A DNA stretch of 14,345 nucleotides from Alphaproteobacteria bacterium (lineage in GTDB: Bacteria; Pseudomonadota; Alphaproteobacteria; Rhizobiales; Beijerinckiaceae): positions 1 to 14,345 of the forward strand of contig RFXE01000021.1 in NCBI GenBank assembly GCA_009921785.1, written 5' to 3'. Under the pieces are notes generated by a model that made no database searches, was not told the origin of the DNA, and saw nothing but the letters and a program-made list of their open reading frames with translations. The position numbers and the translations under genes are program-made. This document shows positions 1 to 7,440 of the stretch, piece after piece. The number at the start of each line of letters is the position of its first letter. Position 1 is the stretch's first letter.

Positions 1-1
1 G

Positions 2-295
2 ACAGATACAGCGGCCGTTTTGCGCGCGGTCGAATTGAAGTGCGACGCCGTATTAAAGGCAACGCAGGTTGATGGCGTCTATACTGCGGACCCGAACAAG
101 GATCCGACAGCAACGCGCTTTGATACCTTGACCCATGATGAGGCCATTTCCCGCGATCTGAAGATTATGGATACCGCCGCTTTCGCTCTTGCCCGGGAAA
201 ACCGGTTAAACATTCTCGTCGGCTCTGCCCATCGGGAAGGGGCAATTACGGCGATCTTGCGTGGTGAGGCCAAATCGACTTTGGTGACCCCCTAA
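2..295 (+). CDS. pyrH: UMP kinase (uridylate kinase), 3' part only
   Basis: This is the C-terminal 97 codons of a gene that enters from the left edge of the window. Read in frame from base 2, it begins TDTAAVLRAVE and carries CDAVLKATQVDGVYTADP, the conserved ATP-site segment of bacterial PyrH in the amino-acid-kinase fold. It ends with LKIMDTAAFALARENRLNI, typical of the last helix and strand. PyrH phosphorylates UMP to UDP for nucleotide synthesis and, through UDP-sugars, for peptidoglycan and LPS. The tail around residues NILVGSAHREGAITAIL departs from the usual VFSI-type ending, but the length and position are normal. TAA is followed at once by TAG, giving a tandem stop. frr lies 78 bp downstream on the same strand, the usual pyrH-frr pair. 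Product call is secure; the N-terminal half cannot be assessed. Confidence 0.95.
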   Translation, partial: TDTAAVLRAVELKCDAVLKATQVDGVYTADPNKDPTATRFDTLTHDEAISRDLKIMDTAAFALARENRLNILVGSAHREGAITAILRGEAKSTLVTP

Positions 296-302
296 TAGAT
301 CT

Positions 303-345
303 ACCGCCTTGAATGCCCGTCCGCTAAGGCGTAATCAGCGGCGGT
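303..345 (+). repeat. Inverted repeats in the pyrH-frr spacer
   Basis: ACCGCC at 303-308 is complementary to GGCGGT at 340-345. Inside it, CCGCT at 321-325 is complementary to AGCGG at 337-341. The two pairings share bases 340-341, so they are alternatives rather than one long stem. No T-tract follows, so this is not a classic terminator. It could be a processing or attenuation structure ahead of frr, or chance in a 78-bp spacer. Confidence 0.3.
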
Positions 346-373
346 TCACCTCGTAATTACGGAAACCGGTTCC

Positions 374-934
374 ATGAGTGCCACTTTTAACCTTGATGAC
401 ATCAAACGCCGTATGCAGGCTTCGATTGCGTCCTATAAGCATGATCTCGGCGGCTTGCGCACGGGTCGCGCGTCAGCGAGCCTCCTCGATCCCATTCAGG
501 TCGATGCCTATGGATCCTTGATGCCTTTGAACCAAGTGGCAACGGTTACCGTCCCTGAACCGCGTATGTTGTCGGTTCAAGTTTGGGATAAGAGCATGGC
601 GCTCGCCGTCGATAAGGCCATTCGGGAATCAAGCCTGGGCCTTAATCCCCAAACGGAAGGTCAAGTAATCCGCATCCGGATTCCTGAACTCAATGAGCAG
701 CGCCGCAAAGAAATGGTCAAAGTGGCTCATAAATATGCTGAAGAAACCCGTGTGGCTGTTCGTCATATTCGTCGCGATGGTCTCGACCTTTTGAAAAAGC
801 TCGAGAAGGATGGCAAAATGAGCGAAGATGATGCCGCTCGTCATTCCGAACAGGTCCAAAAGGCCACTGATCAATCGGTGACTGAAATCGATCAGATTTT
901 GGCGGCCAAAGAAAAAGAAATCATGCAGGTTTAA
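374..934 (+). CDS. frr: Ribosome recycling factor
   Basis: RRF acts with EF-G in the cytoplasm to split the post-termination ribosome so its subunits can be reused. The 186-aa product matches the usual length of about 185 aa. Recognisable signatures are LRTGRAS (residues 28-34), RIPELNEQRRKE (102-113) and VRHIRRD (129-135). The last contains the conserved arginines of the three-helix bundle that contact 23S rRNA. The C-terminal half is charged and helical, ending in the coiled-coil-like run AAKEKEIMQV. The ATG start is preceded by GGAA at 361-364, a modest Shine-Dalgarno (SD) site, and agrees with family length. It lies between pyrH and uppS, the standard order. Nothing is unusual about the protein. 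Confidence 0.97.
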   Translation: MSATFNLDDIKRRMQASIASYKHDLGGLRTGRASASLLDPIQVDAYGSLMPLNQVATVTVPEPRMLSVQVWDKSMALAVDKAIRESSLGLNPQTEGQVIRIRIPELNEQRRKEMVKVAHKYAEETRVAVRHIRRDGLDLLKKLEKDGKMSEDDAARHSEQVQKATDQSVTEIDQILAAKEKEIMQV

Positions 935-1009
935 GGGGCAACCCTTCGACGGTCCCACAAGTTAGAAAAATAGCATTGTTTTTAAACTGAGGCTTTCGCG
1001 CGGAAATTC

Positions 1010-1750
1010 ATGACGGCTCTGATCCCCGATCTCATACCCCAGCATGTTGCTATCATTATGGATGGCAATGGCCGCTGGGCGTCTCAACGGGGGTTGCCGC
1101 GTTTCGAGGGACATCGCCGTGGTGTTGAAGCGCTCCGGAAAACAATCCGTGCAGCGGAAGAGCTCGGTATTCGCTATCTCACCGTCTATAGTTTTTCGTC
1201 CGAAAACTGGAAACGCCCTGCAACTGAAGTCAGCGATTTAATGGGCCTACTTCGTCGGTTCATTCGCAACGATCTTGCCGAGCTTCACTCGCGCAATATT
1301 CGTGTTCGCGTTATTGGTGTGAAGGAGGGGCTCGCTCCCGACATCATCGCGTTGCTCGATGAGTCCGAACAACTGACAAAAAACAACACCGGCTTAACTT
1401 TTGTTGTTGCTTTTAATTATGGTGCGCGGCGAGAGATTGCTAATGCGGCACGGTTGATTGCCCAAGCGGTAAAAGCGGGCGAAATTAATACTGATGCAAT
1501 CGATGAAAAACTTGTTTCAAACTATTTGAACACTGTTGGAATTCCCGACCCGGAACTCGTTATTCGGACTTCGGGCGAACAGCGGCTTTCTAATTTTCTT
1601 TTGTGGCAGTCATCCTATTCTGAGTTTGTATTCACATCTGGTCACTGGCCAGATTTTGGTCGTGACGCGCTTGAAGAAGCGCTTTTAGTTTATCAATCGC
1701 GTGATCGGCGTTTTGGCGGCCTGAGTTCTGCGATGGGCGGTGTCCGTTGA
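1010..1750 (+). CDS. uppS: (2Z,6E)-farnesyl diphosphate-specific undecaprenyl diphosphate synthase (cis-prenyltransferase)
   Basis: UppS adds eight isopentenyl units to farnesyl diphosphate to form C55 undecaprenyl diphosphate, the membrane carrier for peptidoglycan, O-antigen and other glycans. The 246-aa protein has all family blocks: MDGNGRWA (17-24, with catalytic/metal Asp18), GH (34-35), SSENW (63-67), NYGAR (136-140), RTSGEQRLSN (186-195) and SEF with Glu205. The ATG at 1010 places MDGNGRW at the usual distance from the N-terminus. Its TGA stop overlaps the TTG start of cdsA by 4 bp, which suggests translational coupling. A 75-bp spacer separates it from frr. Its substrates need an IPP/DMAPP supply, which matters because dxr is missing from its usual place just downstream. 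Confidence 0.96.
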   Translation: MTALIPDLIPQHVAIIMDGNGRWASQRGLPRFEGHRRGVEALRKTIRAAEELGIRYLTVYSFSSENWKRPATEVSDLMGLLRRFIRNDLAELHSRNIRVRVIGVKEGLAPDIIALLDESEQLTKNNTGLTFVVAFNYGARREIANAARLIAQAVKAGEINTDAIDEKLVSNYLNTVGIPDPELVIRTSGEQRLSNFLLWQSSYSEFVFTSGHWPDFGRDALEEALLVYQSRDRRFGGLSSAMGGVR

Positions 1751-2595
1751 GCAATGACGGTTGGACTAAAAAACCCCGAGTGGCTTCAGAACTTGCTGCC
1801 CGTGTCATCTCGTCTTTAGCACTCGCTGGACTTGCCTTGGTCAGTGCGTGGTATGGCGGGATCGCTCTCACTATTGTGTGGTCCGTTGCTGCAATCGCGG
1901 TGATTTGGGAATGGTTAAAGCTGATTGGCATATCCGGGGGCTCGCTTGTTGCTTTCTGGATTTTTGGCGCGGCAAGTATTCTTCTTTCAGCTTTTTCAGA
2001 TACGCTTTTTGGCCTCGATAATTATGCGATGCTCTGGCCCGCGATCATTGCAGCACTCGTGCTGGGCGTGGTGGCGCTGCTTCGAAAACACTCCTTTGTT
2101 TGGACGGCTGCTGGGCCGCTTTATGCGGCAATCGTTGTGCTCGCGCCGATTTGGTTGAGAGGGCGCGAACCTGACGGATTGGTCGCAGTTCTCTGGCTTT
2201 TCCTCGTCGTCTGGATTTCAGACATCGGCGCTTATTTCGTCGGGCGCCGGATTGGTGGGCCAAAGTTGTGGCCTGCGATTAGTCCTAAAAAGACTTGGTC
2301 AGGTTTGTTTGGCGGTCTCTTTTTTGGGACGCTCTTAGCGTCTGGTTTTGTGCTCCTCGACCGGATGGTTGTTGGCCCGATTTTTATCGGGGGGATTGGC
2401 CTATTTATTCTTACACTCGCAACGTCTTTGGTCTCCGAGCTTGGTGACCTTTTTGAATCGGCAATGAAGAGGCATTTCGGTGCCAAAGATTCGGGTCAGA
2501 TCATTCCGGGACACGGGGGCATTATGGATCGGCTCGATTCATTTGTCGCGGCGGGTCTTTTTGCCGTGATTGTCCTCGATCTCTTTGGTTTTTGA
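1747..2595 (+). CDS. cdsA: Phosphatidate cytidylyltransferase (CDP-diglyceride synthase)
   Basis: CdsA is an inner-membrane enzyme that makes CDP-diacylglycerol from phosphatidic acid and CTP, the branch point to PE, PG and cardiolipin. The 282-aa product is strongly hydrophobic, with about seven or eight membrane segments. The family signature is clear at residues 238-265, from SAMKRHFG through KDSG and GHGG to DRLDS. WISDIGAYFVGR (156-167) is the other conserved block and includes a likely metal-binding Asp159. The start is taken as TTG at 1747 because it overlaps the uppS stop (TTGA) and gives the expected cytoplasmic N-terminus SNDGWTKK; no better ATG lies nearby in frame. The product is certain; the exact start is probable. 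Confidence 0.95.
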   Translation: MSNDGWTKKPRVASELAARVISSLALAGLALVSAWYGGIALTIVWSVAAIAVIWEWLKLIGISGGSLVAFWIFGAASILLSAFSDTLFGLDNYAMLWPAIIAALVLGVVALLRKHSFVWTAAGPLYAAIVVLAPIWLRGREPDGLVAVLWLFLVVWISDIGAYFVGRRIGGPKLWPAISPKKTWSGLFGGLFFGTLLASGFVLLDRMVVGPIFIGGIGLFILTLATSLVSELGDLFESAMKRHFGAKDSGQIIPGHGGIMDRLDSFVAAGLFAVIVLDLFGF

Positions 2596-2711
2596 GGCTT
2601 TTTCCAAAGGTCCTTTATTGTTCTTGCCGCATCTTCGCCTTATTGATCGCGCATCCGGAGCATCGCGTCCGAGTTCGTTGAATTTCCATTCCCATAATTG
2701 AAGGAAAACTA
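2596..2711 (+). other. cdsA-rseP spacer, the usual place of dxr
   Basis: This 116-bp stretch has no open frame of note and no recognisable piece of dxr (1-deoxy-D-xylulose 5-phosphate reductoisomerase). In most alphaproteobacteria I know with this operon order, dxr sits exactly here. AAGGA at 2701-2705 is the ribosome-binding site for rseP. No convincing terminator or promoter is visible. Confidence 0.6.
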
Positions 2712-3851
2712 ATGTCCGTCTCCGAACTTCCCGTTTTGATCGGTGGCGGTTTCGTGACCTACGTGATCCCGTTTCTTTTTGTGCTTACGCTGGTCGTGTT
2801 TTTTCACGAGCTTGGCCATTTTCTCGTCGGCCGTTGGTGCGGCGTAAAGGTTGAAGCCTTTTCGATTGGGTTTGGCCCTGAGTTGCTGGGGTGGACGGAT
2901 CGCTCCGGTACACGCTGGCGGATCGCACTTCTGCCGCTTGGCGGCTATGTTCGTTTCTTGGGTGACTTAAACGCAGCGAGTGCACCTGATCTTGAGGGCG
3001 TCTCGCAACTATCAGCTTCCGAACGCGCGGTGAGTTTTCCAGCTCAACCCGTTTGGAAGCGCTTTTTGATTGTCTTTGCCGGACCGGTCGCGAGTCTCTT
3101 GTTGGCGGTGATTATTTTTGCGGGAAGTGCCTACACATCGGGGCGCTATATTCTTCTGCCCAAGATCGCCTCGGTTGCGCCCGGAAGTGCGGCGGAGGAG
3201 GCTGGATTTAAAGTCGGCGATCTGGTGTTGTCGGTTGATGGGGAGACGATCGAAAGCTTCACCGACTTGCAGCGGATCGTAACCATCAGGCCCGGCGTTA
3301 CGCTTCAAATCAAGATTGAGCGAGAAGGGTCGGTGCTCGATCTTAAAGCTGTTCCCCGACTTGAGGAGCGTGACTCCTTTGTGGGTAAAAAGCGGGTTGG
3401 GGTATTAGGGCTTTCGGCTTCCCGCGATGCCACGACCTTGGTCTACAAGGACGAAACACTGGCGGGTGCTGTGCAATTTGGCGTGATCGAGACCGTTAAT
3501 GTGGTTTCGGGTAGCCTGACCTATCTTAAAAATATCATCGTGGGTCGCGCACCGCCCGATCAGCTCTCGGGGCCCGTAGGTATCGCGCGAATGTCAGGCG
3601 AAGCTGCAAAGCTTGGCTTTCTGGCATTGCTCAGCATGGCGGCGCTAATCTCAGCCTCGATTGGCTTTTTGAACCTTATGCCCATTCCGATGCTCGATGG
3701 CGGCCATCTGGTACTTTATGTCATCGAAGCGGTCAGGGGGCGTCCTTTGGCAACCAAAACCATCGAAACGGCATTCCGGATCGGATTGGCCTTTATCGTC
3801 GCCTTGACCCTTTTCACCCTGTTTCTTGATATCGGGCCGTTAGTTCATTGA
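2712..3851 (+). CDS. rseP: Intramembrane zinc metalloprotease, RseP/site-2 protease family (M50)
   Basis: RseP cleaves membrane-spanning substrates within the inner membrane. In Gammaproteobacteria these are the anti-sigma factor RseA and leftover signal peptides; the substrates here are not known. The 379-aa protein shows the M50 layout. The first membrane segment carries HELGH (His32, Glu33, His36, zinc and catalysis), followed by GFGPELLG (53-60). A second segment carries FAGPVAS (122-128), and one PDZ domain spans about 150-220. A C-terminal membrane segment holds NLMPIPMLDGGH (321-332), whose Asp329 is the third zinc ligand. One PDZ domain rather than the two of E. coli RseP accounts for the shorter length and is common in this class. 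The ATG is preceded by AAGGA. It lies directly upstream of bamA, as is usual. Confidence 0.95.
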   Translation: MSVSELPVLIGGGFVTYVIPFLFVLTLVVFFHELGHFLVGRWCGVKVEAFSIGFGPELLGWTDRSGTRWRIALLPLGGYVRFLGDLNAASAPDLEGVSQLSASERAVSFPAQPVWKRFLIVFAGPVASLLLAVIIFAGSAYTSGRYILLPKIASVAPGSAAEEAGFKVGDLVLSVDGETIESFTDLQRIVTIRPGVTLQIKIEREGSVLDLKAVPRLEERDSFVGKKRVGVLGLSASRDATTLVYKDETLAGAVQFGVIETVNVVSGSLTYLKNIIVGRAPPDQLSGPVGIARMSGEAAKLGFLALLSMAALISASIGFLNLMPIPMLDGGHLVLYVIEAVRGRPLATKTIETAFRIGLAFIVALTLFTLFLDIGPLVH

Positions 3852-3920
3852 TAACGTTAACCTTTGACTAAGGCTGTTGGGAAAATTAGCCGGGTTCTTC
3901 GGCAAAAATGTAGGTGGTCT

Positions 3921-3940
3921 GTTTGCAGTTGCGAGCAAAC
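3921..3940 (+). repeat. Inverted repeat in the bamA leader
   Basis: GTTTGC (3921-3926) and GCAAAC (3935-3940) form a perfect 6-bp stem around an 8-nt loop in the 165-bp rseP-bamA spacer. It is not followed by a T-tract, so it is not a terminator. It may be an operator or an RNA hairpin in the bamA leader; function is unknown. Confidence 0.35.
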
Positions 3941-3969
3941 CGTCTAAAAGGAAAGAGACGGATTAGGAT

Positions 3970-3983
3970 CGCGCTCGGGCGCG
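3970..3983 (+). repeat. GC-rich hairpin just upstream of bamA
   Basis: CGCGC (3970-3974), a TCGG loop and GCGCG (3979-3983) form a compact all-GC stem. It ends 3 nt before an in-frame TTG at 3987 and 33 nt before the ATG at 4017. It leaves no usable Shine-Dalgarno site for the TTG, which favours the ATG as the bamA start. Confidence 0.45.
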
Positions 3984-4016
3984 GGATTGATCTTTTTTGA
4001 CTGGGATTGGACCAGA

Positions 4017-6293
4017 ATGACACTGATAAACGCGTTCTCTTCTTTTATTCGTGCGGTAGGCCTTCGTTTCGCGCTTTTGGGCATGATGACCATCGGGGCG
4101 GTTTCAGTGGCCTATGCCGAGACGGTTGTCGTTGAGGGCAATGTCCGCGTCGATAAGACGACGATTCAATCCTATGTCACAGGTCAGCCTGTTGATGCGG
4201 CAAAGAAGGACCTCATGGCGACGGGCCTCTTCCAGAGTGTCGATATCGTCAAGAAGGGTGACCAGATCATCGTTACGGTTAAAGAGAACAACATCATCAA
4301 TCGCGTAGCGTTTGAAGGCACCAAGCGCTTGAAGAGCGAGATGTTTGAAGGCGAGTTGCAATTGAAGCCGCGCGGCGCGTTCAGTCAGGCCGCGCTTGAT
4401 GCCGACGTTGCACGGATCAAGGAAATTTATGCGCGTGTTGGTCGTTCAAATGTTGAGGTAACGCCTCGCACGGTTCAACTTGATAACGGCAAGATTGATG
4501 TCGTGTTTAAAGTTGATGAGGGGTCAAAGACCGGCGTTAAGACGATTGACTTCGTCGGCAACAATTCATTCTCGGCTGGGCGTCTGCGCGATGAAATGCA
4601 GACGACACAAAGCAACTTCCTTTCTTGGATTAAGACCACTGACGTTTATGACCCTGATCGTCTTGCAGCCGATGGTGAGCTTATTCGTCGTTTCTATCTT
4701 CGTCATGGATACGCTGATATGCGCGTTCTTGATACGAAGGTTGATTATGACCAAGCCGCTGGTGGCTATAAAGTTGTGATCTCTGTCGACGAAGGCAAGC
4801 AATATAAGGTTGGCGATATTTCGGTTGAGTCAAAGATCGCTCAGATTGATTCCGCGACTTTGAAAACGCGTGTTCAGCTCGCCAAGGGCGATGTGTACAA
4901 CGCGGACCTCGTTGAAAAATCAATTCTTGGAATTACGACTGAAGTTGCTTCGCGCGGATACGCATTCTCGCAAGTGCGTCCCCGCGGCGATCGCGATGCT
5001 GCAACGAACACGATTGCTTTGTCATTCGTCGTTGAAGAGGGCCCGCGCGTTTACATTGAACGCATCAATGTTCGCGGTAATACGCGTACCCGTGATTATG
5101 TGGTCCGTCGTGAATTCGATATCGGGGAAGGCGATGCTTATAACAAGGTCATCATTGATCGGACTGAGCGGCGCTTAAAGAATTTGGGGTTCTTCAAATC
5201 TGTTCGTATTTCGAATGAGCCGGGCTCGACGCCTGATCGCGTCATCATCAATGTTGATGTTGAAGATCAGTCAACGGGGCAGTTCTCTGTCGGTGGCGGC
5301 TACTCAACGACAGAAGGTGTTCTAGCCGAAGTTGGTATTCAAGAATCCAATCTGCAGGGACGCGGACAATTTGCAAAATTGCGCGGTTCCACAGGTCAAT
5401 GGTCAAAAGGCGTGGAGTTAAACTTCACAGAGCCTTATTTCCTAGAACGGCGAATGCAAGGTGGGTTCGATATATATTCGAAGGAAAGCGACAATAGCCG
5501 CTTTGCTTATTATTCGAACATGAAGACAGGCGCCACATTGCGTCTTGGCCTTCCGCTCACGGAAGAATTGACAATTATTGGTCGCTACTCGCTTTATAAC
5601 AACAGAATTAAAGTCACGGATTCGACCAATGTTTCATCGGCAATCTCAGCATCTGAGGGACAAAATTTAACCTCGGCTGTTGGTTATACACTCGAATATA
5701 ATACGCTCGATAACACGATAAATCCCCGTAACGGCGCGATATCGAACTTGAAGCAGGATGTTGCTGGTTTTGGAGGTGACTCGCGTTATCTTAAGACGAC
5801 AACTGATGTGAAGTATTATCGTGAACTCAACGATACATTTGTTGGCATGGTCCGTGGTCAAGCTGGTTATATATACGGGTCGGATCTTCGCGTTATCGAT
5901 AATTTCTTCATGGGTCCTGATTTGGTTCGGGGCTTTGCCTTGTCAGGCATCGGTCCTCGTGACGGTGGTAGCGGCGAGGCGTCGCGTAACGGGTTAGGCG
6001 GCACAACTTATTGGGGGACTTCTGCAGAAGTGACGTTCCCGCTGTTTGGGTTGCCGCGTGAGGCCGGAATCAAGGGCGCATTTTATGCTGATGCTGGTTC
6101 GGTCTTCGGTTACTCTTCACCAGCGAGCTTAACGATTGTTGGCAATGACCAGTCGGTGAGAACCTCGGTGGGTACCGGTCTTCTTTGGTCATCACCGATT
6201 GGTCCGATCCGTCTCGATTTTGCTGTGCCGGTTACAAAGAATGACAATGATCAGGTGCAGAATTTCCGCTTCACCGCGGGTTCTGTGTTCTAA
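4017..6293 (+). CDS. bamA: Outer-membrane protein assembly factor BamA (Omp85)
   Basis: BamA is the core of the BAM complex that folds beta-barrel proteins into the outer membrane. From ATG 4017 the product is 758 aa. It starts with a signal peptide (residues 1-34) with a hydrophobic core and an AYA/E cleavage site. Five POTRA domains follow at roughly 35-92, 93-171, 172-260, 261-343 and 344-418. The last third is a 16-strand barrel with the VRGF motif of the lid loop (637-640) and a C-terminal Phe (FRFTAGSVF). A TTG at 3987 would add ten residues (MIFFDWDWTR) ahead of the signal peptide, but it sits against a GC hairpin without a ribosome site, so ATG is preferred. POTRA1 and one extracellular loop look shorter than in relatives I recall. 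It is placed between rseP and lpxD as expected. Confidence 0.96.
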   Translation: MTLINAFSSFIRAVGLRFALLGMMTIGAVSVAYAETVVVEGNVRVDKTTIQSYVTGQPVDAAKKDLMATGLFQSVDIVKKGDQIIVTVKENNIINRVAFEGTKRLKSEMFEGELQLKPRGAFSQAALDADVARIKEIYARVGRSNVEVTPRTVQLDNGKIDVVFKVDEGSKTGVKTIDFVGNNSFSAGRLRDEMQTTQSNFLSWIKTTDVYDPDRLAADGELIRRFYLRHGYADMRVLDTKVDYDQAAGGYKVVISVDEGKQYKVGDISVESKIAQIDSATLKTRVQLAKGDVYNADLVEKSILGITTEVASRGYAFSQVRPRGDRDAATNTIALSFVVEEGPRVYIERINVRGNTRTRDYVVRREFDIGEGDAYNKVIIDRTERRLKNLGFFKSVRISNEPGSTPDRVIINVDVEDQSTGQFSVGGGYSTTEGVLAEVGIQESNLQGRGQFAKLRGSTGQWSKGVELNFTEPYFLERRMQGGFDIYSKESDNSRFAYYSNMKTGATLRLGLPLTEELTIIGRYSLYNNRIKVTDSTNVSSAISASEGQNLTSAVGYTLEYNTLDNTINPRNGAISNLKQDVAGFGGDSRYLKTTTDVKYYRELNDTFVGMVRGQAGYIYGSDLRVIDNFFMGPDLVRGFALSGIGPRDGGSGEASRNGLGGTTYWGTSAEVTFPLFGLPREAGIKGAFYADAGSVFGYSSPASLTIVGNDQSVRTSVGTGLLWSSPIGPIRLDFAVPVTKNDNDQVQNFRFTAGSVF

Positions 6294-6346
6294 GGTTCGT
6301 GTGTCCAAGCGGGCCTTTGTCCTTGCTCGGCTGAACAGGGTCTGAC

Positions 6347-7417
6347 GTGCCGGAATTTTTTCGTTCCTCACCAAAAAGCGTCGCGGATCTCGCGGCGCTT
6401 CTTTCGTTGAATGTTTCGGATATTAGTGAGACCAAGCGTGTTATCTCGGGTGTAGCTGCACTAGATCGCGCCGGTCCCCATGACGTCGCATTCCTTGAAA
6501 ACACGCTTTACAAAGATGCGCTTTCAAAAACGAAAGCGGGTCTTGTACTCATTGCCGCTCCCTTTGTTTCGCTTGTTCCGCCTGGAACGATTCCGTTTGT
6601 TGTTCCCCATCCGCATGCCGCTTTTGCGATTGTTGCATCCGCTCTTTATCCCACAGCTGCGTATCCCGGTTTGGTCTTTGGACAGAACGGCATTTCGCCG
6701 GGAGCATCGGTTCATCCCGAGGCGCGGCTAGAGCAGGGCGTAGGCATAGACCCTGGTGTGGTAATTGGTCCCGGTGCGGAGGTTGGTAGCGGGACGACGA
6801 TTGCTGCCAATTCGGTTATTGGTCCGCAAGTGCGTATCGGACGCAACTGTCATATCGGGTCGAATGTAACGATCCTCTCCGCGCTGATTGGCAATGATGT
6901 GATTATTCATTCCGGCACATCGATTGGCCAAGATGGTTTTGGTTTCGCTATAGGGCGGCAAGGTCATGCCAAAGTTCCGCAGATTGGTCGCGTAATTCTT
7001 CAAGATCATGTTGAGCTTGGCGCTAATGTTGCCATCGACCGCGGTGGCATTCGTGACACGATTATCGGCGAAGGGTCGAAGCTCGATAATATGGTTCATG
7101 TTGCCCATAATGTCGTGATGGGTCGTCACTGTTTAATCGCCGGGCAAGTTGGCTTTGCTGGTAGTAGTGAGATCGGCGATTTTGTTGTGATGGGTGGGCA
7201 GGTGGGGATAACCGGTCATGTTACCATCGGTTCCGGAACCCAGATTGCGGGTGGTAGTGCGGTGATATCGAGCTTAGCGGCGGGATCAAAAGTGGGTGGT
7301 TACCCAGCTCGCCCCATCAAGACGTGGTTTCGTGAAGTGGCAACAATGGCGCGGCTTGCTCGCCAATCGCGCGGTGTTCGTAATTCGGACTCTTCTGAAA
7401 ATGAGACAGAGAGCTGA
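6347..7417 (+). CDS. lpxD: UDP-3-O-(3-hydroxyacyl)glucosamine N-acyltransferase
   Basis: LpxD adds the second, N-linked 3-hydroxyacyl chain from acyl-ACP to UDP-3-O-acyl-GlcN, the third step of lipid A synthesis, in the cytoplasm. The 356-aa product has an N-terminal uridine-binding domain (about 1-105) and then a left-handed beta-helix of hexapeptide repeats (about 110-320). DGFGFA (196-201) and HVAHNV (251-256) stand out; His254 aligns with the catalytic histidine (His239 in E. coli). The C-terminal helix (KTWFREVATMARLARQ) packs in the trimer, and the last 15 residues are polar. The start is GTG at 6347, with ACAGGG about 6 nt upstream as ribosome site; the resulting N-terminus MPEFFRSS resembles alphaproteobacterial homologues. 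The gap to bamA is 53 bp. Confidence 0.96.
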   Translation: MPEFFRSSPKSVADLAALLSLNVSDISETKRVISGVAALDRAGPHDVAFLENTLYKDALSKTKAGLVLIAAPFVSLVPPGTIPFVVPHPHAAFAIVASALYPTAAYPGLVFGQNGISPGASVHPEARLEQGVGIDPGVVIGPGAEVGSGTTIAANSVIGPQVRIGRNCHIGSNVTILSALIGNDVIIHSGTSIGQDGFGFAIGRQGHAKVPQIGRVILQDHVELGANVAIDRGGIRDTIIGEGSKLDNMVHVAHNVVMGRHCLIAGQVGFAGSSEIGDFVVMGGQVGITGHVTIGSGTQIAGGSAVISSLAAGSKVGGYPARPIKTWFREVATMARLARQSRGVRNSDSSENETES

Positions 7418-7440
7418 ACGGAATTTTAGGAGCAGAGTAG

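Noticed and set aside
2605..2616. AAAGG-T-CCTTT after cdsA as a terminator
   Set aside because: The centre is one base, so no hairpin loop can form, and no T-tract follows.
2657..2679. GGAGC...CGTT in the cdsA-rseP gap as a general-stress (EcfG-type) promoter
   Set aside because: The -35 differs from GGAAC and the spacing is about 14 bp rather than the usual 16-17.
3864..3891. TTGACT upstream of bamA as a -35 box
   Set aside because: No acceptable -10 hexamer at 16-18 bp; the best candidates match only a few consensus positions.
3987..4016. Ten-residue longer bamA from TTG 3987
   Set aside because: No Shine-Dalgarno at usable distance, a GC hairpin ends 3 nt upstream, and charged residues with two tryptophans would precede a normal signal peptide.
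6294..6346. Possible missing skp/ompH between bamA and lpxD
   Set aside because: Hyphomicrobiales usually have bamA directly followed by lpxD, so the absence is normal for the group.
6728..7129. 133-codon minus-strand frame inside lpxD
   Set aside because: Same explanation: reverse reading of hexapeptide repeats, with no start signal or known domain.
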